Assembly (NCBI RefSeq): GCF_014023125.1
Contig: NZ_CP048914.1
Span: 496,001-560,000, forward strand
From: Candidatus Xianfuyuplasma coldseepsis
Lineage (GTDB): Bacteria > Bacillota_I > Bacilli_A > Izemoplasmatales > Izemoplasmataceae
Length of the DNA stretch: 64,000 nt
Direction of reading: 5' to 3'
Shown: positions 18,083 through 25,988 of the stretch, one piece after another
Layout: the number at the start of each line of letters is the position of its first letter
Position numbering within the stretch: position 1 is the first letter of the stretch
Notes under the pieces: generated by a model
The model's database searches: none
The model's input: only the letters and a program-made list of their open reading frames with translations
Told to the model about the DNA's origin: nothing
Position numbers and translations under genes: made by a program

Positions 18083-18606
18083 CGATTGATTACCTCTACG
18101 TGAATTCCTTCTAGGATATTGAGTGCTTGTTCATGTAAGTTGGAATCAAAGCTTGCGGTTGCTTGTGCATCGACAACAATGTGGGCATTGGGTAGTGCAC
18201 TTTTGGCAATGACAGCATTGCTCAGAACACAGATATTGGAAACGAGTCCACATAGTTCAATAACCTCATAGTCCTTGGTTGCTAGATAGTTACCAAGTTC
18301 TAATGACGGAAAACTATATTTAATAAATTCGACATCGGTGTTTTCCCGTAATGCATCCACATCTTCTTGCAATGCATGACCGGTTGTTCCTTCTACGCAA
18401 TGAATGACTGGTAGGTGTTGTCCTTCTTCCGTATCCAAGTAGTCCTCGGTATGGGTGTCTTTTGTAAAGATGACATCCCCTCCGTCTTGTTTTACTTGAG
18501 TAATCTTGTTAATGATGGCGTCTTTGATATTAAGGGCACCATCAAAACCAAGGGCACCATCAATAAAATCGTTTTGATAGTCGACAACAATTAAGCATTT
18601 GTTCAT
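18079..18606 (-). CDS. pncA: Nicotinamidase
   Basis: A 175-residue isochorismatase-fold amidohydrolase converting nicotinamide to nicotinate. VVDYQNDFIDGALGF carries the catalytic Asp and metal-site context, FTKDTHTEDY gives the His ligands, HCVEGTTGH follows, and GLVSNICVLSNAV carries the nucleophilic Cys. First gene of a four-gene minus-strand operon (pncA, pncB, zwf, cyclase). A TATAAT box on the minus strand lies at 18630-18625. Confidence 0.93.
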   Translation of the reverse strand: MNKCLIVVDYQNDFIDGALGFDGALNIKDAIINKITQVKQDGGDVIFTKDTHTEDYLDTEEGQHLPVIHCVEGTTGHALQEDVDALRENTDVEFIKYSFPSLELGNYLATKDYEVIELCGLVSNICVLSNAVIAKSALPNAHIVVDAQATASFDSNLHEQALNILEGIHVEVINR

Positions 18607-18673
18607 GGTATCACCTCGCTTCTTATTATACCACTTTCTCGAAAAATTCAGCGAATAAGTGCAAAACTAGTGA

Positions 18674-18679
18674 TATAAT
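18674..18679 (+). promoter_or_regulatory. -10 box of the GH13/GPH operon
   Basis: TATAAT lies 28 bases before the GH13 start with AGGGAGG between. No clear -35 is seen. The pncA -10 box faces away at 18625-18630, so this is a compact divergent promoter region. Confidence 0.6.
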
Positions 18680-18706
18680 AGAACATGAGTATAAGGGAGG
18701 TATATT

Positions 18707-20317
18707 ATGGGACATTGGTGGCAAGAACAAACCGTTTATCAAGTCTATCCTCGTAGTTTCAACGATAGCAATCACGATGGCATGGGGGACATCCCTGGAA
18801 TCATCGAGAAACTCGATTATTTGACAGCCCTGGGGATTGGTGTATTATGGTTATCGCCAGTATACAAATCGCCACAGAAAGACAATGGATATGACATAGC
18901 TGATTATAAAGATATTGATCCATTATTTGGAACAATGGCGGATATGGATCAATTAATCGTCGAAGCAGAAAAACGTGGTATCAAAATTGTTATGGATCTG
19001 GTCATTAACCATAATAGTGATCAACACGAATGGTTTCAAAAAAGTCGACAGCGAATTGATCCATACACCGATTATTACATTTGGCGAGATGGTAAAGATG
19101 GTGGTCCTCCAAACAATTGGACATCGTTCTTTGCCGGAGAAGCATGGCAATATGATGACATGAGAAAGCAATATTATCTTCATCTATTCGCGACTGAACA
19201 ACCTGATTTAAACTATCATAATAAAGCCGTTATTGAAGAAGTAAAAGACATCATAAAATGTTGGTTGGATCGCGGTGTTCACGGCTTCCGTTGTGACGTG
19301 ATTAATATCATTTTCAAATCATCACTAGAAGACGGAAAACGACAATTGGTCTTAAAAGGATTGGAACACTATCTATCCCAAGAAGGAAATCACGAGATTC
19401 TTCAAGAACTTCGGCGTGATGTCTTGGATCACTACGATTGTTTCACCGTGGGAGAAACCGTCCTTGTAACACCAAAAATGGCGCGAGACTTATGTGATCC
19501 CTCTCGCAAGGAACTCGATATGATTTTCTCGTTTGAACACATGGAGGCAGATCAATACTTCGTTAAGTGGTTTAAACGTAAATTCCAGAAAAAAGTATTC
19601 TTTGAAACCCTATCAAAATGGCAAAAGGAACTTCATTGGAATGCGAATTATTTTGAAAACCATGATCAACTGCGTAGTGTTAGTCGCTTTGGTGATGATA
19701 CACGTTATTGGATGGAATCCGCAACGATGCTCGCTACCTTATTATTCTCCTTAAAAGGAACACCGTTTATCTATCAAGGTCAAGAAATCGGTATGACAAA
19801 TTTTGATTTTCAATCCATGGACGATATTCAAGATGTGGAAAGTCACAATGTCTATCGATTCCTCGGACGATTTCATCTTCCTAAATGGTTGCGATGGCGG
19901 ATGATCTTCAAATCATCCCGTGATAATGTTCGTACGCCAATGCAGTGGAGTGATTCGGAATACGGCGGTTTTTCAACTGTACAACCGTGGTTGAAAGTAA
20001 ACAGCAATTATCACACAATCAATGTTGCAAATCAGTTTCATCAAGAAGGCACTATCTGGTCGTACTATCAAACACTGATTCATCTTAGAAATAATGATCA
20101 AACGTTGATATATGGTGACTTTGAGAAGATGTATATCGATAAACACGTCTTCATCTTCCGTCGTTACGATGAACAAGAAGCCTATATTATAGCCGTTAAT
20201 TTTAGTACTAAAAAACGGACCATCTCCTACCGCGGAGATGTTCTGATTAGCAATTACAATACCACTCGCTTTAATGGTGTTTTACAACCATACGAAGCCA
20301 TCATTCTGAAAGGATAA
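18707..20317 (+). CDS. GH13 alpha-glucosidase (oligo-1,6-glucosidase-like)
   Basis: A 536-residue cytosolic glycoside hydrolase of the alpha-amylase clan, with no signal peptide. It shows VYQVYPRSFNDSN-DG-GDIPGI at the N-terminus, VMDLVINHNSDQH, GFRCDVINI with the nucleophile Asp at about 197, FTVGETV with the acid/base Glu at about 250, and FENHDQLR with the third acid Asp at about 320. The length and PRSFNDSNHDGMGDI pattern are those of oligo-1,6-glucosidase, alpha-glucosidase or trehalose-6-phosphate hydrolase. With a cation symporter rather than a PTS gene next to it, unphosphorylated alpha-glucosides are the more likely substrate. Confidence 0.9.
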   Translation: MGHWWQEQTVYQVYPRSFNDSNHDGMGDIPGIIEKLDYLTALGIGVLWLSPVYKSPQKDNGYDIADYKDIDPLFGTMADMDQLIVEAEKRGIKIVMDLVINHNSDQHEWFQKSRQRIDPYTDYYIWRDGKDGGPPNNWTSFFAGEAWQYDDMRKQYYLHLFATEQPDLNYHNKAVIEEVKDIIKCWLDRGVHGFRCDVINIIFKSSLEDGKRQLVLKGLEHYLSQEGNHEILQELRRDVLDHYDCFTVGETVLVTPKMARDLCDPSRKELDMIFSFEHMEADQYFVKWFKRKFQKKVFFETLSKWQKELHWNANYFENHDQLRSVSRFGDDTRYWMESATMLATLLFSLKGTPFIYQGQEIGMTNFDFQSMDDIQDVESHNVYRFLGRFHLPKWLRWRMIFKSSRDNVRTPMQWSDSEYGGFSTVQPWLKVNSNYHTINVANQFHQEGTIWSYYQTLIHLRNNDQTLIYGDFEKMYIDKHVFIFRRYDEQEAYIIAVNFSTKKRTISYRGDVLISNYNTTRFNGVLQPYEAIILKG

Positions 20318-20321
20318 CCCT

Positions 20322-21737
20322 ATGAACAATCACTTGAAACGCAATATTTTTACCTTTGGTTTTGGAACCATTGGCCGGGATATGCTATATTCCCTTGTCA
20401 GTATGTATTTAATTGTCTACTTAACAGAAGTTTTAACATTAAGCAATGCCACCATGTGGTGGATAACCTTTATCATCGTTGGTGCCCGTGTCTTTGATGC
20501 CGTCAACGACCCCATTATGGGAACCATCGTTGATAATACCAAATCACGATGGGGAAAATTCAAACCATGGATTGCATTTGGTGCTTTGACATCCGGGTTG
20601 TTTACCATTCTCCTCTTCACGGATTTCGGTTTAACAAACGGTGCCTTTATCGCATTGTTTGCTTTGGTCTATGTCGGATGGGGTGTCGCGTTTACGACCA
20701 ATGACATCTCCTATTGGGCGATGTTGCCATCGCTTAGTGTATCGCAACGAGATCGTGGTAAAATGATGGGTGTCGCTCGGATTTTTGCCAACATTGGACT
20801 CTTTAGCGTTGTCGTGGGAATCGTACCGATTACCAAAGCTTTGGAAGCTACAACCGGTAGTATGACCCAAGCATATTTCATTTTTACCATTGCGATTGTC
20901 GCGATTATGTGGGTTGGCCAATCGGTCACGTTATTTGGTGTTAAAGAACCAAAAGGATTGTTTGTTGAACAGGAGAAAACAACGTTATCTGGATTGCTTC
21001 ATACCTTGCGTAATAACGATCAACTTCTTGCCTTAGCCATTGCGATGTCAGTATTTATGATTGGGTATGTCACAACCACATCCTTTGGATTATACTATTT
21101 CATCTACGCCTTTGAAGATGAAGGGATGTATTCGATCTTCGCCCTTGTCCTTGGTGTTTCGCAACTCGGTACCCTTGCCTTATTCCCATTAATCAGTAAA
21201 CGATTTACCCGAGGACAATTATTTACCTTTGGTACGATATTCGTCTTTATTGGATACATCATCTTCTACTTCGCACCAATGAATATGTTGGTAATTGGTC
21301 CCGCCGGTTTATTCCTCTTTATCGGCCAAGCATTGATTCAGGTATTGATGTATTTATTCCTGGCTGACTGTATTGAGTACGGCCAATGGAAACTCGGACG
21401 ACGCAATGAAGGAATCACCTTCAGTGTCCAACCATTTATTAATAAAATTGGTGGTGCAATCGCCACCGGTATTGTTGGTGCAGTGGCGATCATATCGGGA
21501 ATTAATGATGCGGATGGTGATCCCAGTTTATTGCCTGCTGGTGGTGTCGAACTGTTAAAGGCATCGATGTTGATTCTTCCCCTACTGTTAATTATTGCAA
21601 GTTACATCATCTATCGTAAGCTATTTAAAATTGATGAAAAATTCTATGCGACGATGATTAAAGATTTAAAAGATCGTGGTGAACTAAACCTTTCCGATGA
21701 TGACGCAGAGCGAGTTATCGAAGACAAATTTATTTAA
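20322..21737 (+). CDS. GPH-family sugar:cation symporter (MelB-like)
   Basis: A 471-residue, twelve-segment transporter of the glycoside-pentoside-hexuronide family. FGFGTIGRDMLYSLVSMYLIVYLTE at the start, ARVFDAVNDPIMGTIVDNT with the Asp residues used for cation binding, and SRWGKFKPWI are typical. It starts 4 bases after the GH13 gene, so the two form an uptake-plus-hydrolysis pair for an oligosaccharide. It uses Na+ or H+ as coupling ion by family knowledge. Confidence 0.92.
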   Translation: MNNHLKRNIFTFGFGTIGRDMLYSLVSMYLIVYLTEVLTLSNATMWWITFIIVGARVFDAVNDPIMGTIVDNTKSRWGKFKPWIAFGALTSGLFTILLFTDFGLTNGAFIALFALVYVGWGVAFTTNDISYWAMLPSLSVSQRDRGKMMGVARIFANIGLFSVVVGIVPITKALEATTGSMTQAYFIFTIAIVAIMWVGQSVTLFGVKEPKGLFVEQEKTTLSGLLHTLRNNDQLLALAIAMSVFMIGYVTTTSFGLYYFIYAFEDEGMYSIFALVLGVSQLGTLALFPLISKRFTRGQLFTFGTIFVFIGYIIFYFAPMNMLVIGPAGLFLFIGQALIQVLMYLFLADCIEYGQWKLGRRNEGITFSVQPFINKIGGAIATGIVGAVAIISGINDADGDPSLLPAGGVELLKASMLILPLLLIIASYIIYRKLFKIDEKFYATMIKDLKDRGELNLSDDDAERVIEDKFI

Positions 21738-21762
21738 AAAAAGCAGCTTCGGCTGCTTTTTC
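21736..21762. terminator. UUCG-loop bidirectional terminator
   Basis: AAAAAGCAGC pairs with GCTGCTTTTT around TTCG, with T tracts on both strands. It separates the convergent symporter and uppP genes. Confidence 0.9.
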
Positions 21763-22582
21763 ATTGGAATAAGAAATAGATAACAACCAGAACTCCAAGG
21801 ACAATTCGGTAGTATCCAAAGACTTTGAAATCATGGTTTTTGATATAACCAAGAAGGAACTTGATGGCAATGATGGAAACGATAAATGCGGTAACCATTC
21901 CAATGGCTAGTGTAACGATTTCAACTCCGGTAAAGTTAAATCCAAACTTGTACAACTTTAAGAAGCTTGCACCAAACATCACTGGGATGGATAGGAAGAA
22001 TGAAAACTCTGCGGCGACAACCCGACTACCACCAAGAATAATCCCACCAAGGATGGTGGCACCACTGCGTGATGTCCCTGGGATTAGAGATAGGACTTGA
22101 AACAGTCCAATCAAGAATGCAGTTTTATAGGATAAATCTTTCATCGATGTAATCGTTTGTTCTTTGGTTTGATGCGTGGTCTCGATGACAATAAATAATG
22201 CCCCATAAAGAATCAAGGTAATTGCGACAGTTATATAATTATATAGATGATCATTTAACCAGTCGTCAAATAATAACCCTAGTACAGCAGCAGGAATAAC
22301 CCCAACGATAACTTTAAACCACGTGTCAAACGTTTGTTTCTTCTCAGAAGTAGATTTCTTGGCACTGAATGGATTTAAGCGCTCAAAATAGAGCACAACT
22401 ACAGCAAGAATTGCACCTAGTTGAATCACAACCAAGAACATCTCTTTAAACGCATCAGAGGCTTGGAGTTGAATCCACTCATCGAGCAATATCATATGGC
22501 CGGTACTACTGATTGGTAACCATTCTGTAATTCCTTCAACAATACCTAGAAGGATGGTTTTTAACAGTTCAATAAATTCCAT
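21761..22582 (-). CDS. uppP: Undecaprenyl-diphosphatase
   Basis: A 273-residue BacA/UppP membrane phosphatase that recycles undecaprenyl diphosphate. [20 protein letters not shown] carries the catalytic Glu/Ser region and [19 protein letters not shown] the Arg-containing second motif. It is 9 bases downstream of the exonuclease III gene, so it is probably cotranscribed. Its presence means the cell still makes an undecaprenyl-linked polymer (peptidoglycan or another surface glycan). Confidence 0.95.
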   Translation of the reverse strand: MEFIELLKTILLGIVEGITEWLPISSTGHMILLDEWIQLQASDAFKEMFLVVIQLGAILAVVVLYFERLNPFSAKKSTSEKKQTFDTWFKVIVGVIPAAVLGLLFDDWLNDHLYNYITVAITLILYGALFIVIETTHQTKEQTITSMKDLSYKTAFLIGLFQVLSLIPGTSRSGATILGGIILGGSRVVAAEFSFFLSIPVMFGASFLKLYKFGFNFTGVEIVTLAIGMVTAFIVSIIAIKFLLGYIKNHDFKVFGYYRIVLGVLVVIYFLFQ

Positions 22583-22591
22583 AGCAACTCC

Positions 22592-23344
22592 TTACAGATC
22601 AATGTGTAGTAACACGGGACAATGATCACTACCAAGAACGTGATCGAGAATGATACTATCCTGAACATAGGGGACTAATCGATTGGATACAACAAAATAA
22701 TCAATCCGCCACCCAACATTTTTCTCACGAGATTTAAACATGTAACTCCACCACGAGTATTGTTCTTTTGTTGGATATAGATGACGGAAAGTATCAGTAA
22801 ATCCGGCATCGAGTAGTTCGTTGAATTTGCCCCGTTCTTCATCGGTAAATCCAGCGTTTCCAATGTTGGATTTATCGTTTTTTAAATCAATTTCATTATG
22901 GGCAACATTTAAGTCCCCACAAAGAATGACAGGTTTTGACTGTGAAAGTTCCACGTAATAGGCACGGACACGATCTTCATACGTCATCCGATAGGGAATC
23001 CGGGATAAATCACGTTTGACATTGGGGACATAGGTATTCACCAGATAAAAGGAATCGTATTCTAAGGTGATGATTCGACCTTCGTCATTATAGGCCCCAT
23101 CATTCAATCCATATTGGACGTGCAAGGGTTCGTGTTTGGTGTAGATCAACGTACCTGAGTACCCTTTACGATCTGCATCATTCCAAAATTCATGATAACC
23201 CTCAAAGGCAAACTCTTTCTGATGTTGTTGCATTTTTGTTTCTTGAAGACATACGAAATCCGCATCCTGTTCTTCAAAGAAAGATGCAAATCCTTTTTTC
23301 ATACAAGCTCGAAGGCCATTTACATTCCATGAAATAAATTTCAT
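22592..23344 (-). CDS. xth: Exodeoxyribonuclease III
   Basis: A 250-residue EEP-family AP endonuclease/3' exonuclease for base excision repair. Motifs are ISWNVNGLRACMKKGF, the catalytic VCLQETKMQ, CGDLNVAHNEIDLKN, GFTDTFRHLYP, YSWWSYM and the terminal GSDHCPV. GGAGGTGG precedes the ATG and a TATAAT box on the minus strand lies at 23366-23371, right after the selO stop, so it has its own promoter. Confidence 0.95.
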   Translation of the reverse strand: MKFISWNVNGLRACMKKGFASFFEEQDADFVCLQETKMQQHQKEFAFEGYHEFWNDADRKGYSGTLIYTKHEPLHVQYGLNDGAYNDEGRIITLEYDSFYLVNTYVPNVKRDLSRIPYRMTYEDRVRAYYVELSQSKPVILCGDLNVAHNEIDLKNDKSNIGNAGFTDEERGKFNELLDAGFTDTFRHLYPTKEQYSWWSYMFKSREKNVGWRIDYFVVSNRLVPYVQDSIILDHVLGSDHCPVLLHIDL

Positions 23345-23377
23345 ACAGCCACCTCCATGGTGTCTATTATATCATAA

Positions 23378-24775
23378 TTACGTTCCACAATACGTAACAA
23401 ATCGTTCTTTGTTTGGATTTGGTTCTTGAAACTTGGGATTCACATCACGGTCATAATTATAGGGGTCTTTGTATACATCGATTAACGTTCTAAACAATTC
23501 ATCATTGTCATCAAACGCAGCTTGTTCAATCGCTTGCAATACGAGATGATTACGGGGAATAACGACGGGATTTACTTGTTTCATGATGTCATGTTTGGGT
23601 TCTCGTTTGATCCATTTATCATGAAAGAGGGTCCACTCCACCATCGAAAACGGTAGCGAATCATAGTCATTGCAGGTTAACTGATAAAATGTATTGGTAT
23701 AATCTACTTTATTTCGTTGCATCAGTTCCAACAGTTCATCGATCAGCTTTTTATCACTCTCTTGCATCGGAACTAATCCTAATTTCTTGGCCATATGTTC
23801 ATAGTAGTATTGCGTATATAACATCTCAAATTCTGCGAGGGATTGATTGAGTAAATCAATTGCATTTGATTCATCTGGATCAATTAATGTTACCATTGCT
23901 GCAGCTAGTTTTGATAGGTTCCACGAGGTAATGTAGGGTTGTTTTTGATAGGAATAACGACCATTTCGATCAATCGATGAAAATGTTAATGATGGATCAT
24001 ACTCATCCAAAAAAGCACAGGGACCATAATCAATCGTTTCTCCTGATAACAGAACGTTATCGGTATTTAATACCCCATGGACAAATCCGAGAGACTGCCA
24101 TTTCGCAACGAGTTCTGCTTGACGTTTGACAACCTGATCAAACAAGGCTAGATACAGTTTGTTCGAGTTCTTTATCTCAGGATAAAGGCGATCAATAGCA
24201 TAATCGAGAAGCGACTGTAGAATCGTGGGTTCTTGGAGAGCACGTGCATACTCCACGGTACCGACACGAATGTGTGATTTTCCGATACGAATCAACATTG
24301 AACCATCTTGAGGTATGTCACGATATACAGTTTGATTGGTATCTAAAACAGCAAACGGACGTGTGGTCGGAACACCGAGTTGATACAAGGCTTCACTCAT
24401 AAGATATTCTTTTAACGAGGACAACATGGTCGCATATCCATCGCCACGACGTGAGAATGGGGTTGGTCCAGATCCTTTGACGTGAACATCATAGCGTTGA
24501 TTCTGATGATGTAATTCACCAAGCATCATCGCTCGACCATCTCCAAGCATAGTAAAGTGACCATACTGATGTCCGGCATAAGCCATGGCAAAAAGATCGT
24601 CATGGTTCCCATTTATAATCATCATATCGTCTTCTTGTAAGAGGATGTTAAAATCATTAACAACCGCATCATTTAAATAGCGAATTGCATACTGTGTCGT
24701 CTGTGATTTTTCCAACCGTGCATACAAACTATGTGGCAGTTCCAAATAACTGTGTTTAGAATATAATTTTCCCAT
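23378..24775 (-). CDS. selO: SelO-family protein AMPylator
   Basis: A 465-residue pseudokinase-fold protein of the SelO/YdiU (UPF0061) family, which transfers AMP from ATP to Ser/Thr/Tyr of target proteins. The family's MAYAGHQYGHF, LGDGRAMMLGE, DVHVKGSGPTPFSRRGDGYATM, RIGKSHIRVGT, GFVHGVLNTDN and IDYGPCAFLDEY motifs are all visible, including the ATP-site Lys and metal-binding Asn/Asp. It ends FVTYCGT, keeping a C-terminal Cys as in bacterial SelO. GGAGG lies 5 bases from the preceding terminator. Confidence 0.93.
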   Translation of the reverse strand: MGKLYSKHSYLELPHSLYARLEKSQTTQYAIRYLNDAVVNDFNILLQEDDMMIINGNHDDLFAMAYAGHQYGHFTMLGDGRAMMLGELHHQNQRYDVHVKGSGPTPFSRRGDGYATMLSSLKEYLMSEALYQLGVPTTRPFAVLDTNQTVYRDIPQDGSMLIRIGKSHIRVGTVEYARALQEPTILQSLLDYAIDRLYPEIKNSNKLYLALFDQVVKRQAELVAKWQSLGFVHGVLNTDNVLLSGETIDYGPCAFLDEYDPSLTFSSIDRNGRYSYQKQPYITSWNLSKLAAAMVTLIDPDESNAIDLLNQSLAEFEMLYTQYYYEHMAKKLGLVPMQESDKKLIDELLELMQRNKVDYTNTFYQLTCNDYDSLPFSMVEWTLFHDKWIKREPKHDIMKQVNPVVIPRNHLVLQAIEQAAFDDNDELFRTLIDVYKDPYNYDRDVNPKFQEPNPNKERFVTYCGT

Positions 24776-24787
24776 GGTTCCTCCTGT

Positions 24788-24814
24788 TAAAAAACGCCTA
24801 CATTTAGGCGTTTA
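24788..24814 (-). terminator. Terminator after GltD-like gene
   Basis: AAACGCCTA and TAGGCGTTT form a 9-bp stem around CATT; the minus-strand transcript ends in a U run. The stem includes the stop codon. Confidence 0.8.
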
Positions 24815-25756
24815 TTGTAAGTATCGTTCAATTGCAAGTGCAGCCATTTTTCCTTCACCGATGGCCCATTTAATTAAGCTTTGGCCACGGCGTGCATCAC
24901 CGCAAATAAAGATGTTTTCTTTGTTGGTTGTAAAGACGTCGGTATCTTTATTGTGAACACTGCGGTCCAGTTCCACATCAAATGCGTCAAGTGCTTCTTC
25001 TAAGGGACCTAAAAACCCGATGGCGACAAATACTAAGTCCGCTTCCATTTCTCCATTGAGATTATTGAATTCAATCTTCGTTCCATTCTCATCACGAACA
25101 AAATCAACTTGATCGGTGACAACCTTGGCAACACAACCTTCTCCATCGCAATCAATGAACTTAACGGCGGTTTTTTGGTATAAACGAATTTCATCTTCGT
25201 CAAAATCGTACGAGTTCTTTTTCCGTGGTTGATCTTTGGGGCTAATCTCTAATTGTCGTACGGATTTTGCGCCTTGACTGAGCGCTGTAGCAACACAATC
25301 ATTTGCAGTATCTCCACCACCAATGATGACAACATTTTTTCCTTTGGCATCGATTTTGAGTGGGGATCCATCTAGAAGATGTTTCGTATTGTCGGTTAGA
25401 TACTCCATTGCGAAAAAGATATTGCTGAGTTGTCGTCCATCAATGCTGATGTCGCGTGCTTTTTCGGCACCGGTTGCTAATAATACAGCATCGTACTCGC
25501 TTGATATTGTATTGGCGACATCTTCTTTGGTGACGTTGGTATTCAAGATGAACTCGACACCGAGATCTTGTAAAATTTGAGCTTTCTTTAAGACGTTGTT
25601 TTTATTTAATTTCATTTGTGGGATTCCATACATTAGTATTCCACCAGGACGATCATGTTTTTCATACATTGTGACGTTGTACCCATCACTTGCTAACACT
25701 TGGGCTGCTGCCATCCCTGAAGGACCGGTTCCAATAATTGCGATACGTTTGCTCAT
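24812..25756 (-). CDS. GltD-like FAD/NAD(P)H oxidoreductase without N-terminal Fe-S domain
   Basis: A 314-residue protein that begins at the FAD Rossmann motif IAIIGTGPSGMAAAQVL, followed by YEKHDRPGGILMYGIPQMKL, LATGAEKARD, a second Rossmann motif VVIIGGGDTANDCVATAL, and ENIFICGDARRGQSLIKWAIGEGK for FAD. This is the flavin half of the glutamate synthase small subunit / NfnL family. Those proteins are normally about 470-490 residues with about 140 residues of N-terminal Fe-S-binding domain, which is absent. An ATG lies upstream at 25867, but those residues are not family-like, and GGAAGGAA supports the start at 25756. No gltB is in the window. Electron partner unknown. Confidence 0.8.
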   Translation of the reverse strand: MSKRIAIIGTGPSGMAAAQVLASDGYNVTMYEKHDRPGGILMYGIPQMKLNKNNVLKKAQILQDLGVEFILNTNVTKEDVANTISSEYDAVLLATGAEKARDISIDGRQLSNIFFAMEYLTDNTKHLLDGSPLKIDAKGKNVVIIGGGDTANDCVATALSQGAKSVRQLEISPKDQPRKKNSYDFDEDEIRLYQKTAVKFIDCDGEGCVAKVVTDQVDFVRDENGTKIEFNNLNGEMEADLVFVAIGFLGPLEEALDAFDVELDRSVHNKDTDVFTTNKENIFICGDARRGQSLIKWAIGEGKMAALAIERYLQ

Positions 25757-25831
25757 AGTTATTTCCTTCCTAATTATAAAGTTCCTAAATAACATCGTTA
25801 TTATATCACTTTTATCTATACAATACAAATG

Positions 25832-25958
25832 ACATTGTAACATTTTTATGTTTTTGTTTGCATACATACAAGTGTGTGAATTTCATTGCAAGTCATCGCA
25901 TTATTTATGTAGTTTAATCAAAATCGATTGCATTTAAATTTGTACATTGTAAAATGTA
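25832..25958. promoter_or_regulatory. Repeated ACATTGTAA element between divergent genes
   Basis: ACATTGTAA occurs at 25832-25840 and at 25944-25952. The second copy sits inside a near-palindrome, TACATTGTAAAATGTA at 25943-25958, about 30 bases before the lipoprotein start. The first lies upstream of the GltD-like gene. A shared regulator site is inference. I see no gene in this 232-base gap. Confidence 0.3.
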
Positions 25959-25988
25959 AGTGTGAAGAAATTGATTAGGAGGTTCTCT

